The notes beneath the pieces were generated by a model. It made no database searches, was not told where the DNA came from, and saw only the letters and a list, made by a program, of their open reading frames with translations. Positions 18,324-26,350 of a stretch of 64,000 bases of DNA are shown here, in pieces. The translations under genes were made by a program, and so were the position numbers. Each line of letters starts with the position of its first letter. The stretch's first letter is position 1. Origin of the DNA: an uncultured Pseudomonadales bacterium (GTDB taxonomy: Bacteria > Pseudomonadota > Gammaproteobacteria > Pseudomonadales > Azotimanducaceae); assembly GCA_937921865.1 (NCBI GenBank), contig CAKZWF010000039.1, positions 1 to 64,000 of the forward strand, read 5' to 3'.

Positions 18324-19853
18324 ATGCGCCGTCGCCAATTACTAACCGCAATCCCTGCCATTGCCGCCACCAGCAGTCTACTCAAGACTCCCGGCAGCTA
18401 TGCCGGTACCGACAGCTGGAAAACGCAGTTTGCTGCGGCATTGTCAGAAGACCCATCGTTGCTCGGCTTCCGCTCGGTTTCAGCACCCGCATTCGACAGC
18501 CAGGCTAGTGTCGAAGGCAAAATTCCCGCCGAACTGAGTGGCACCCTGTTCCGTAACGGACCCGCACGCCATGAGATAGGTGAGTTCCGCTATCAACACT
18601 GGTTCGACGGCGACGGCATGATTCAGGCATTTCGCATCAGCGCGGATGGCATCAGCCACCGAGGGCGGATGGTGGCCACCCGCAAGTACCTGGCAGAACT
18701 CGATGCCGGCAGAGCGCTGTATCCGGGTCTCGCCACAGTGCCGCCGAATCCCGCACCGGTGACCAGCCCTGATCAGGTCAATGTCGCCAACATCAGCGTG
18801 CTGCCACATCACGGCAAACTCTACGCACTGTGGGAAGCAGGCTCACCGTGGGAAATTGACCTGGATACATTGGAAACCGTGGAAATTCATAAGTTTGCGG
18901 ATGCTGCTGGCAAAACAGGGCTGACCGCGGGTCTGCCTTTTTCTGCTCACCCAAGGATTGAACCTGACGGCACGCTTTGGAATTTCGGCTATCTGAGCAC
19001 TGTCGGCAAGCTGGTGTTCTGGCACATTGACTCGTCCGGCGTCGTCAAAAATGTCGGGGCCATTGACTGCGACCCGATGACCATGCCACATGATTTTGTG
19101 GTGACTGCAAAACATCTGGTCATGCTGCTGCCGCCGTTCAACTTCACCGCTATGTCGCAGACCTCAACATTTCTCGATGCCCATCAGTGGCAGCCGGAAC
19201 AGGCCACGCGGGTGCTTGTGGTGGATAAAAATGATTTCAGCCAGTACCGCTTTTTAGAACTGCCGGCACAGTGGGTGTTTCACTACGGCAACGCCTGGGA
19301 AGACGAAACCGGCGTCATACGCTTCGATGCCGCTCGTGCGCCGGATCCACTGACCATGACCGACAGCTTTCATGCTGTCATGAAAGGCGTCCGCCGCGAC
19401 AGTGGCCACAGTACACACTATCAGTACCGGATCGACACCCGCAGCTGGACAATTTCTGAGCAACCGCTGTTAACCGGGTTCAACAGCGAATTTCCGGCAA
19501 TTGACCCGCGTGTCAGCTGCAACCGATACTCACAGGTTGTGATGCTTAGCTCCGAACGAGACAACCCGTCCCGCCACGGCATGCTGAATGCCGTATCCCG
19601 ATTCAACCTCGGTACCGGGCAGTTGGATACCTTCAGATACCCGGACACAATCATCCCGGAGGAACACATCTTCGTACCGAAGCCAGACTCTGCCTATGAG
19701 TCCGCAGGCTGGATCGTCGGCACTGCCCTTAACTACCGCAGCGGCTCGACCGAACTGCGTATCTTCGATGCCAACAAACTCAGTGATGGTCCACAAGCCA
19801 TTGCCCGTCTGCCTTATGCTCTACCACTGGGGTTGCATGGCAAATTTGTCTGA
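18324..19853 (+). CDS. carotenoid oxygenase (RPE65/CCD family), Tat-type signal
   Basis: A 509-aa non-heme iron dioxygenase of the carotenoid cleavage family. The four Fe-binding histidines can be placed at His209 (SAHPRIEPDG), His256 (TMPHDFVV), His320 (WVFHYGNAWED) and His505 (LGLHGKF). LSGTLFRNGPARHE and HWFDGDGMIQAF are the conserved N-terminal blocks. The N-terminus MRRRQLLTAIPAIAA looks like a twin-arginine signal, so the folded enzyme is probably exported, which is unusual for cytosolic or membrane-peripheral relatives. The gene overlaps the sensor kinase by 17 bp. Whether it cleaves carotenoids, apocarotenoids or stilbene-like phenolics cannot be told from sequence. Confidence 0.93.
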   Translation: MRRRQLLTAIPAIAATSSLLKTPGSYAGTDSWKTQFAAALSEDPSLLGFRSVSAPAFDSQASVEGKIPAELSGTLFRNGPARHEIGEFRYQHWFDGDGMIQAFRISADGISHRGRMVATRKYLAELDAGRALYPGLATVPPNPAPVTSPDQVNVANISVLPHHGKLYALWEAGSPWEIDLDTLETVEIHKFADAAGKTGLTAGLPFSAHPRIEPDGTLWNFGYLSTVGKLVFWHIDSSGVVKNVGAIDCDPMTMPHDFVVTAKHLVMLLPPFNFTAMSQTSTFLDAHQWQPEQATRVLVVDKNDFSQYRFLELPAQWVFHYGNAWEDETGVIRFDAARAPDPLTMTDSFHAVMKGVRRDSGHSTHYQYRIDTRSWTISEQPLLTGFNSEFPAIDPRVSCNRYSQVVMLSSERDNPSRHGMLNAVSRFNLGTGQLDTFRYPDTIIPEEHIFVPKPDSAYESAGWIVGTALNYRSGSTELRIFDANKLSDGPQAIARLPYALPLGLHGKFV

Positions 19854-20889
19854 CAGGCCGTATACATGGCGACGGGTTGGCCTCGTCTACCTCGGCACCA
19901 CCGCTTTCTGCAGCGCCATCGCCATCCTGCTGTGGTTGCTGGGCGCGGCTGAGCCGCTGTGGGCCTCCTTCGTCATATCCTTCTGTATCGGCTACAGCAT
20001 CAATACAACATCACTGCTGCTCACCCCGATCGCCGAACGATACCTGCCGGCAATGCCTGCAAACGTACTCACCACTGTGCTTGGACTGCTCGGGGGCCTG
20101 ATGCTCGCCGGCTGGCTGATCATCGGGCAACCCGCCTATTTTCTATCCGACGATGACTACTCAGCCATCGTGCTGGGTTTGTTCTTCGGCGCAATCGGGA
20201 TCACCTATTTTGCCACCAGAGAAAGACTGCACGTGGCAGAGACCGAACTGGCAGACGTTCAAGCAATGCAGCTGCGCAATGAAAAACAACATCTGGAAAC
20301 ACAGCTGAAGCTGCTGCAGGCACAGATCGAACCGCACTTTCTGTTCAATACTCTCTCCAACGTCATCGGTATGATTCACGACAAGCCGGACGATGCAGAA
20401 CAGACGCTGCTGCATCTGACCACACTGTTTCGCGCCAGCCTCAAACGCACCAGAGAGCCATTAAGCCGACTCGCAGACGAACTGGAAATCATCACCGCTT
20501 TACTGGAAATCAGCCAGATCCGGATGGGTAGCCGACTGCGCTACAGTATCGAGGTTGATGATTCGCTGCTCGATATCAGTCTGCCGCCATTGTTGTTGCA
20601 GCCGTTAGTCGAAAATTCGCTCAAACACGGAATTGAACCGCTGGAAGCAGGTGGCGAAATTACTCTGCAAATCAATAAACACAACGATCAGCTGATCATT
20701 CGGATTGCGGACACAGGCTGTGGCTTCGGAGCCGCCAGCAACACCGCAGGATCTGGAACTGGAGTCGCTAACGTTCAGGCCAGACTTTCTGCGCTGTTCG
20801 GAGGTGCAGCCAGTCTGGCACTCGAAGAACGTCAGCCAACAGGTGTTGTGGCAACACTCATCCTGCCCGCACCAGCCAGCGCCGCATGA
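19837..20889 (+). CDS. LytS/YehU-type sensor histidine kinase
   Basis: A 350-aa sensor kinase starting at ATG 19837 inside the end of the oxygenase gene; the long upstream extension of the frame is antisense-like and has no function. Residues 13-125 hold about four hydrophobic segments with short loops. The kinase core begins at QIEPHFLFN, with phospho-acceptor His167. The ATPase domain has LLLQPLVENSLKHGIEP (N box), IADTGCGFG (G1) and GTGVANVQARL (G2), the HPK8 pattern. It overlaps the response regulator by four bases (ATGA), so the two proteins are made together. The signal sensed is unknown; its position suggests control of the oxygenase genes. Confidence 0.93.
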   Translation: MANLSDRPYTWRRVGLVYLGTTAFCSAIAILLWLLGAAEPLWASFVISFCIGYSINTTSLLLTPIAERYLPAMPANVLTTVLGLLGGLMLAGWLIIGQPAYFLSDDDYSAIVLGLFFGAIGITYFATRERLHVAETELADVQAMQLRNEKQHLETQLKLLQAQIEPHFLFNTLSNVIGMIHDKPDDAEQTLLHLTTLFRASLKRTREPLSRLADELEIITALLEISQIRMGSRLRYSIEVDDSLLDISLPPLLLQPLVENSLKHGIEPLEAGGEITLQINKHNDQLIIRIADTGCGFGAASNTAGSGTGVANVQARLSALFGGAASLALEERQPTGVVATLILPAPASAA

Positions 20890-21626
20890 CTACCGCAATT
20901 CTCGTTGACGATGAAGAAAACCCGCTGCGCTATCTGCAACGCAGATTGAAGCAGCTCTGGCCGGAACTGAACATTGTGGCGACCGCTCTCAATGGTCGAA
21001 CTGCGCTGCAGTTGAGCAAGGAGTTGCAGCCGGATATCGTCTTCCTGGATATTCAAATGCCGGGCCTGTCGGGACTACAGGTCGCCGAAATGCTGGACCC
21101 TGAGATACGGGTAGTTTTCGTCACGGCTTACGATGAATTTGCGGTGAAAGCTTTCGAAACCGCAGCGGTCGACTATCTGCTCAAGCCAGTCGACGACGCC
21201 CGATTGAATCTGACAATCAGCCGCCTGCAAGAATCGACCACCGCCCCTGACGATGAAGTGTTGAAAAAAATTGTCCGGGACGTCACAGAACACACCGGCG
21301 GTTTTCTGCAGTGGTTGCGCAGCCAGAAAGGTGAGACAACCCAGCTGATTCCCATTGAAAGTGTTGTTTTCTTTCGCTCGGAGGACAAATACACCACCGT
21401 AGCGACCAGCAGCGAAGACCACCTCATTCGCACCAGCATTCGCGAACTGGAAAGCCAGCTTGACCCGAACGCGTTCTGGCGGGTAAATCGCGGGGTAATC
21501 GTTCGCGTCAGTGATATCGCCTCAGCTGATCGGGATATCCGCGGTAGATACACCCTTAAACTCAGGAGCCGGCCGGAGCAGTTGCGCACTTCGCCAAAAT
21601 ACAGCCACCTCTTTAAGGCCATGTGA
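20886..21626 (+). CDS. LytTR-family response regulator
   Basis: A 246-aa regulator of the LytR/AlgR type. The receiver domain (residues 3-120) has the acidic pair Asp8-Asp9, the phospho-acceptor Asp55 in VFLDIQMPG, Thr in VTAYDEF and the conserved Lys in LLKPV. A linker leads to a LytTR DNA-binding domain (about 140-245) with IPIESVVFFRSEDKYTTV and FWRVNRGVIVRVSDI. It is translationally coupled to the LytS-like kinase. Likely targets include its own operon. This architecture binds imperfect direct repeats, but none was verified upstream of 17879. Confidence 0.95.
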   Translation: MTTAILVDDEENPLRYLQRRLKQLWPELNIVATALNGRTALQLSKELQPDIVFLDIQMPGLSGLQVAEMLDPEIRVVFVTAYDEFAVKAFETAAVDYLLKPVDDARLNLTISRLQESTTAPDDEVLKKIVRDVTEHTGGFLQWLRSQKGETTQLIPIESVVFFRSEDKYTTVATSSEDHLIRTSIRELESQLDPNAFWRVNRGVIVRVSDIASADRDIRGRYTLKLRSRPEQLRTSPKYSHLFKAM

Positions 21627-21673
21627 AGGCAATTCAAATCCAGATGAGCGGCGACGACTCATTCTGATCACCG

Positions 21674-23074
21674 CTACGACGCTGCGTCAGCAGCCCGCGC
21701 ATCGAGTTGTCGGCGAATCTCTGCATGAGCGTTCTCATCCAGTTTGAACTTTCTGAACAGCAGCGCACCAATTGCATAACAAACCAGCGGGAACAAGCCA
21801 TATAAGGTCACCATAGCAATCTGGACCGTCATCGACTGTTCCTGATTGGGCTCAAAGCCGGCCGCCTGCAGCACAAAGCCGGTCAGCAGCAGCATCACCC
21901 CGGTCGCGCTCTTGTAAACAAAATTCCAGGCCGCGAAGTAGGATCCCTCTTTACGCTCCCCCGTTTTCAGCTCGTCGTAGTCAATCACATCGCCCTGAAT
22001 GGACGGAGAGATGGTGCCTCCGCAACCGGCTGCCAGACCGGCAAAGGCTGCTGCAATGCAGATATAGAGAATGCGTATCTCCACGGTAGGCAGAAACGGC
22101 AGCGCAAACATGCTGCCAAATGAAAGACCGGTCAGAATCATCGAAAACATCCACAGCCGGACTTTACCAAAGCGTCTGGACAGTGGAATCCACAGCGGCA
22201 CAGACAGCGATGACGGCACCATGTAGCAGAGGATCATGACCGGTGCCCAGACCGCGGCGCCAACCACGTACTGGGCGACATAAAGGGTCAGTGCGGCGAT
22301 CGCTGCAGAGCCGACGTTCTCGATAAAGGTCACCACAATCAGCAGCCGGGCATGAGGATTGCGCCAGACATCACGAAACGCATGGAAAGGATTTTCATTG
22401 ACCCGACCCTGAAAGTCCGCCCGCTCCCGCAATTGGCTGACAGCGCCAATCACCAGCACCGCCATGATTCCAGAAGCCAGCACCGCAAGTTCAAACGCTC
22501 GCTCGCGAACCACCTCAGTGCCCTGCTGCTCAGCAACGTTCAGTACGTACAGCGTGACCAGGGAAATGATGGAACCAAAGGTATAGAACGCATGACGCAC
22601 TCCGAACAGGCGACTGCGTTCGTGATAACTGGTGGACAACTCAGCGCCCAGGGAAAGATGCGGCACAAAAAACACGGTCATTGCCGAGTAAAAGCCGATG
22701 ATCGCCACAGTCATCCAGATCACCAGTCCGGCACCGGCAAGATTGGCAGGGGGATTAAACACCATGATGAAAGCGGCGAAAATCGGCACCGCACTGCCAA
22801 GAATCCAGCTGCGGCGCCGACCGAATTTGTTTCTGGTGCGATCAGAAAGATAGCCCACCAGCGGATCGGATACTGCATCCCACAGCCGCGACAGACTGAA
22901 GATCACGCCCATGGCTGCAGGCGCGATCAGCAGCACGTCGGTGGAGAACTTCATCACGTACAGACTCATGATGAGGTACATGTAGCCCGCCCCCACACCG
23001 GGCGCACCGAATGCCAGGGTTGTCCGCCAGGAAACTCTGCCTTCAGCAATATTGGATTGAACGGCTTCAGCCAT
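21674..23074 (-). CDS. GPH-family MFS transporter
   Basis: A 466-aa inner-membrane transporter with about 12 TM segments of the glycoside-pentoside-hexuronide:cation symporter family (MFS_2). The diagnostic loop DAVSDPLVGYLSDRTRNKFGRRRSW is near residue 66 and FGVRHAFYTFGS near 185. A second family block, GDVIDYDELKTGERKEGSYFAAWNF, is near 378. It is the last gene of a minus-strand run with two SDR genes. That context suggests uptake of a substrate which the dehydrogenases then oxidise; in many marine bacteria this subgroup is linked to sterols or lipids instead of sugars, so the name should not be read as sugar-specific. Confidence 0.9.
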   Translation of the reverse strand: MAEAVQSNIAEGRVSWRTTLAFGAPGVGAGYMYLIMSLYVMKFSTDVLLIAPAAMGVIFSLSRLWDAVSDPLVGYLSDRTRNKFGRRRSWILGSAVPIFAAFIMVFNPPANLAGAGLVIWMTVAIIGFYSAMTVFFVPHLSLGAELSTSYHERSRLFGVRHAFYTFGSIISLVTLYVLNVAEQQGTEVVRERAFELAVLASGIMAVLVIGAVSQLRERADFQGRVNENPFHAFRDVWRNPHARLLIVVTFIENVGSAAIAALTLYVAQYVVGAAVWAPVMILCYMVPSSLSVPLWIPLSRRFGKVRLWMFSMILTGLSFGSMFALPFLPTVEIRILYICIAAAFAGLAAGCGGTISPSIQGDVIDYDELKTGERKEGSYFAAWNFVYKSATGVMLLLTGFVLQAAGFEPNQEQSMTVQIAMVTLYGLFPLVCYAIGALLFRKFKLDENAHAEIRRQLDARAADAAS

Positions 23075-23103
23075 GGTTACTGCATTCCTTTCGGGTACCT
23101 GGA

Positions 23104-23880
23104 TCAGGCGTTCTTGATGGTCAGTCCACCATCAACGGGTAACGCGACACCGGTTATGAAGCTCGCCGCCGGCAGCACCAGAGAAAGGGTTGCATGCGCC
23201 ACCTCTTCAGGGTCCGCATAACGTCTCAGCGCAACCCGTCGATGGGCATAGGTCTGTTTGGCATCATCGGGGATTGCTGCGGTCATGCCGGTGTGAATGG
23301 GTCCCGGGCAGATGCAGTTGACCGTGATGCCTTCACCGCCCAGCTCCACCGCCAGCGAGCGGGTCAGGCCAATGACACCGGTCTTGGCAGCCGTGTAGGG
23401 ACTACCAAACTTGGTCGCACCAAGACCTTCGGTCGATGCGATGTTAACGATTCTTGGTGTTTCCGATTGCCGCAAATGAGCGAGGCTGGCGCGAATTGTT
23501 CGGGTATGAGCAGTCAGCAGCACCGACAGCGAGATCTCCCAGGCAGCTTCGTAGTCATCACTGTCTATCGGCGCAAATCTCGAGATCCCGGCGTTGTTGA
23601 CCAGAATATCAATACCACCGAAGTGCTCGGCAATGGCTGCAAAGGCGCTGCTGATCGCGTCCGCATCCGCCAGATCAACCACCCAACCGCGGACATCACA
23701 GCCCGCAGCAGTGAGCTCACTGACCGCTGCCTCCAGCGCATCAGCATTGACGTCGATGGCTGCAACCCGAGCGCCTTCGTCCGCGAACAGTCGCACTGTC
23801 GCAAGTCCCATTCCGCTGCCGGCTCCGGTGACTACGGCGATTTTGCCGGCAATAGATCGACTGAGTTTACTCAAGGCCAT
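23104..23880 (-). CDS. SDR-family oxidoreductase
   Basis: A 258-aa classical short-chain dehydrogenase. The cofactor loop TGAGSGMG is at residues 18-25, DVNAD after strand 2 suggests NAD(H), NNAGIS is near 95-100, and the catalytic Tyr162/Lys166 are in SPYTAAKTG with Ser149 in NIAST. The C-terminus has the usual ITGVALPVDGG. It is separated by only two bases from the next SDR upstream and by 29 bp from the GPH transporter, so all three are likely one transcript. A role in stepwise oxidation of an imported alcohol or hydroxylated lipid is inferred. Confidence 0.92.
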   Translation of the reverse strand: MALSKLSRSIAGKIAVVTGAGSGMGLATVRLFADEGARVAAIDVNADALEAAVSELTAAGCDVRGWVVDLADADAISSAFAAIAEHFGGIDILVNNAGISRFAPIDSDDYEAAWEISLSVLLTAHTRTIRASLAHLRQSETPRIVNIASTEGLGATKFGSPYTAAKTGVIGLTRSLAVELGGEGITVNCICPGPIHTGMTAAIPDDAKQTYAHRRVALRRYADPEEVAHATLSLVLPAASFITGVALPVDGGLTIKNA

Positions 23881-23882
23881 CG

Positions 23883-24698
23883 TCAGAATTTTCCTTCGGT
23901 CAGATCATCCCCGAACATCGCCCGGGAAAAACTATCGTAGTTGGGACCACGACGCAGGTGATGGCCACCGTCAACGCTGAGGCTCACACCAGTGATCCAG
24001 CTCGATTCGGGACCACAGAGAAATCGCACCGCATTGGCGATATCGTCGACAACGCCCGTTCGCGCCAGCGGCATACAGTCGAGATAATCAGCAAGAACCT
24101 CTTCGCTGCCAAAAAGTCCCTGGGCAATTTCTGTGTCCACCAGACCTGGACAGACGCTGTTGACACGTACTCCAGCAGTACCCAGTTCGTCTGCACAGGT
24201 CCGCACCAGCATATCGATACCGGCTTTGGATACACAGTAGGCGTGCATGAATCGGTGGGTACGAACGCCCGCGATCGAGGAGATCGCGCACATCGCCCCA
24301 CCACCGGCGCGGCCGATACATGCCGCCGCCTGTTTGAACAGCTGATAGGTGCCGTTGAGATTGGTATCCAGGACCTGCTGCCAGCGCGCATCGTCCGTTG
24401 CCACCAGCGGCGCGATATCGCCGGTACCGGCGTTGGCAATCGCGATGGTCAGTGGCTCGATCGCGTCCACTTCCGCGACAATGCCGGCAACGTCTTCAGC
24501 CTGAGCCACATCGCCCGCAAACACATGCACCCTTTTCGGGTCAGCGAATTCAGCGGCAGCGGCGTTAAGCTTGTCCAGATTGCGGCCCATCAGACTGACC
24601 CTGGCGCCGTCTGCTGCCAGTTTCTTCGCGCAGGCCAGACCAATGCCGCTGCCACCACCGGTGATCAGCGCGTGGCGGCCGGATAGTAGTTCGCTCAA
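23883..24698 (-). CDS. SDR-family oxidoreductase
   Basis: A 271-aa classical short-chain dehydrogenase. TGGGSGIG is at residues 13-20, MGRN after strand 2 suggests NADP(H), IANAG at 87-91, Ser140-Ser141 in ISSIAG and Tyr154/Lys158 in AYCVSKAG. GVSLSVDGGHHLRRGPNYD marks the C-terminus. It is the first gene of a three-gene minus-strand operon with another SDR and a GPH-family transporter. The apparent cofactor preference differs from its partner (Arg after strand 2 here, Asp there), which would fit a paired oxidation-reduction such as epimerisation. That is only an inference. Confidence 0.92.
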   Translation of the reverse strand: MSELLSGRHALITGGGSGIGLACAKKLAADGARVSLMGRNLDKLNAAAAEFADPKRVHVFAGDVAQAEDVAGIVAEVDAIEPLTIAIANAGTGDIAPLVATDDARWQQVLDTNLNGTYQLFKQAAACIGRAGGGAMCAISSIAGVRTHRFMHAYCVSKAGIDMLVRTCADELGTAGVRVNSVCPGLVDTEIAQGLFGSEEVLADYLDCMPLARTGVVDDIANAVRFLCGPESSWITGVSLSVDGGHHLRRGPNYDSFSRAMFGDDLTEGKF

Positions 24699-24788
24699 AG
24701 TGCAGGCCCCCTCTCAAAAGACCCCACACTCTAGCAACTGGGCCCGAGCATGCAAAACCCGAAGCGCAATCGTCGAACGTGGCCGGAT

Positions 24789-25112
24789 TCAGGCTGATGC
24801 GTGCTGGTGCCGGCGCTGATCCGCCGGGGTCACTGCATAGAGATAGGCGGGGAGAGCACAGGACAGACCAATGGTCAGATTCAGCGCAATGAACAGCCAG
24901 GGCTTGGGCCCTCCGGGTCGAGAGAACATATACAGCCAGAACACCAGCGAACTGATCAGAAGATCCGCGGTGAACCCACCACTCGGGCCGTTTACGAACA
25001 GCGCAGAGATGAATGCCGGCAGATTGATGCCTTCAGCAGCGAAGAAGCCGAAGAAAAAACCATACGGCACGACGGCTCCGACAATCGCGAAAAGCAGATA
25101 GACTTTCTTCAT
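24789..25112 (-). CDS. DUF2834 membrane protein
   Basis: A 107-aa integral membrane protein with three predicted segments: residues 3-25 (VYLLFAIVGAVVPYGFFFGFF), 48-65 (ADLLISSLVFWLYMFSRP) and 72-92 (WLFIALNLTIGLSCALPAYLY). PYGFF and FTADLLISSLVFW are the recognisable DUF2834 positions. The function of the family is unknown. It is divergent from the XRE-family regulator 130 bp away, so shared regulation from the intergenic region is possible. The C-terminal tail is His/Gln-rich. Confidence 0.88.
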   Translation of the reverse strand: MKKVYLLFAIVGAVVPYGFFFGFFAAEGINLPAFISALFVNGPSGGFTADLLISSLVFWLYMFSRPGGPKPWLFIALNLTIGLSCALPAYLYAVTPADQRRHQHASA

Positions 25113-25157
25113 GACCAGATGACCTTTGCAGAACAGAGAATAAACTCTGAACGGACC

Positions 25158-25186
25158 AGGTAATTACGACAACTACCTTAGAGGTA
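25158..25186. promoter_or_regulatory. possible operator: three AGGTA half-sites
   Basis: In the gap between the DUF2834 gene and the XRE regulator, AGGTA occurs at 25158-25162 (plus), 25174-25178 (minus, as TACCT) and 25182-25186 (plus). The last two form a perfect 5-3-5 palindrome, and the outer two are direct repeats 24 bp apart in the longer form AGGTAAT. HTH regulators often bind such sites between divergent genes. Binding is inferred, not shown. Confidence 0.4.
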
Positions 25187-25242
25187 ATGGATTCATAGCG
25201 GCTTTTGCCTAAACTGACCTGGACAATCTCGAAGAGCAACAC

Positions 25243-26058
25243 ATGGGCACAGCCATATCCGCCGACTTCGGCAGCCTGCTGAAAGACTGGCGCAATCACC
25301 GTCGAGTCAGCCAGCTGCGACTGGCAACCGACTCGGGTATTTCCCAACGCCATATCAGCTTTTTAGAAACCGGACGCTCCAACCCTAGCCGGGGCATGGT
25401 GCTGGCCCTGTCCGACTCCCTGGATATTCCACTACGAGAACGCAACACCCTGCTGCAGACCGCCGGCTATTCGGCCATCTATTCAGAGGAGGGGCTCACC
25501 GAGGCGAGTAACCAGGTATTTCGCGAAGCGCTGCAGGCCACCATGGATCACCAGGAGCCATATCCCGCCATCGTCCTGGACGGCCGGTGGAATCTGGTGA
25601 TGGCCAATCAGGGAGCGCTGCGCTTCTTCGGACTGTTCATCGATGTCGCACAATCGCTGGCGGACCTCCAGGCCGGGGAATTCCAGATGGTCCGGCTATC
25701 TATGGCAGAAAACGGTCTGAAACCCTACATCAGCAACTGGCAGGAGCTGGCTTATGGATTCCTGCAGCGGGCGCGGCGAGCACTGCTGGTCAATCCACGC
25801 GATCCGGGCCTGCCAGGGCTGATCGAAGAGATTGTCAGCCATCCGGAAGCGCCCGCCACCTGGCGGGAGCCCGACTGGAGCAGCCCACCGGCACCTGCCA
25901 TCAACATGACCCTGGAAAAAGATGGGGAGCGTTTCAGTCTGTTCACGATGCTGGCGCATTTCGGCTCAGCCCAGCAGATCACGCTGGAAGAGCTGTCGAT
26001 GGAGCTGTTCTATCCCGCAGATTCAGCAACCCGGGAGCGACTCATCGGGCTGGTTTAA
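25243..26058 (+). CDS. XRE-family regulator with MmyB-like ligand-binding domain
   Basis: A 271-aa transcription factor. Residues 8-65 form a Cro/C1-type helix-turn-helix (LLKDWRNHRRVSQLRLATDSGISQRHISFLETGRSNPSRGMVLAL). From about residue 100 follows an MmyB-like PAS-type domain (PAIVLDGRWNLVMANQGALRFFGLF), ending with HFGSAQQITLEELSMELFYPADSATRERL. This domain in relatives binds fatty-acid-like ligands. The DUF2834 gene is divergent. Regulators of this group often sit next to dehydrogenase genes that they control; here the SDR/GPH operon begins 0.5 kb away behind DUF2834. Target genes are inferred only. Confidence 0.93.
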   Translation: MGTAISADFGSLLKDWRNHRRVSQLRLATDSGISQRHISFLETGRSNPSRGMVLALSDSLDIPLRERNTLLQTAGYSAIYSEEGLTEASNQVFREALQATMDHQEPYPAIVLDGRWNLVMANQGALRFFGLFIDVAQSLADLQAGEFQMVRLSMAENGLKPYISNWQELAYGFLQRARRALLVNPRDPGLPGLIEEIVSHPEAPATWREPDWSSPPAPAINMTLEKDGERFSLFTMLAHFGSAQQITLEELSMELFYPADSATRERLIGLV

Positions 26059-26110
26059 CAGCGCCGCCACAGCCACTACCGGATCAGTTGAAACGACCCC
26101 CCAGCCGGGT

Positions 26111-26139
26111 TTGCAACCCTCGCAGCTGCCGACTACAAT
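26111..26139 (+). promoter_or_regulatory. sigma70 promoter of tRNA-Lys
   Basis: TTGCAA (26111-26116), a 17-bp spacer and TACAAT (26134-26139) match the -35/-10 consensus well. The downstream discriminator is GC-rich (cgcgccc), as in growth-rate-controlled stable RNA promoters. The tRNA begins 15 bases after the -10 element. Confidence 0.75.
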
Positions 26140-26153
26140 TCGCGCCCTTCTGA

Positions 26154-26229
26154 GGGACGTTAGCTCAGTTGGTAGAGCACCGGGCTTTTAACCTGTTGGT
26201 CCTGGGTTCGAGTCCCAGACGTCCCACCA
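26154..26229 (+). tRNA. tRNA-Lys (UUU)
   Basis: A complete 76-nt tRNA. The acceptor stem pairs GGGACGT with ACGTCCC, followed by discriminator A and an encoded CCA. The D-arm is GCTC-AGTTGGTA-GAGC. The anticodon loop CTTTTAA carries TTT, and the T-arm is CTGGG-TTCGAGT-CCCAG. The first pair of the anticodon stem is a C-U mismatch; the other four pair, one as G-U. Confidence 0.98.
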
Positions 26230-26350
26230 TATCTACCTCGGTGCGTGCCGGGCACAGATTGACACTGCATTCACGTTCATTCTCACAGCTGGGCCGAACG
26301 GCTCAGGCGCCCTCGGAATTCGCCCTGTTGAAGCCAATTAGACGTTACCC

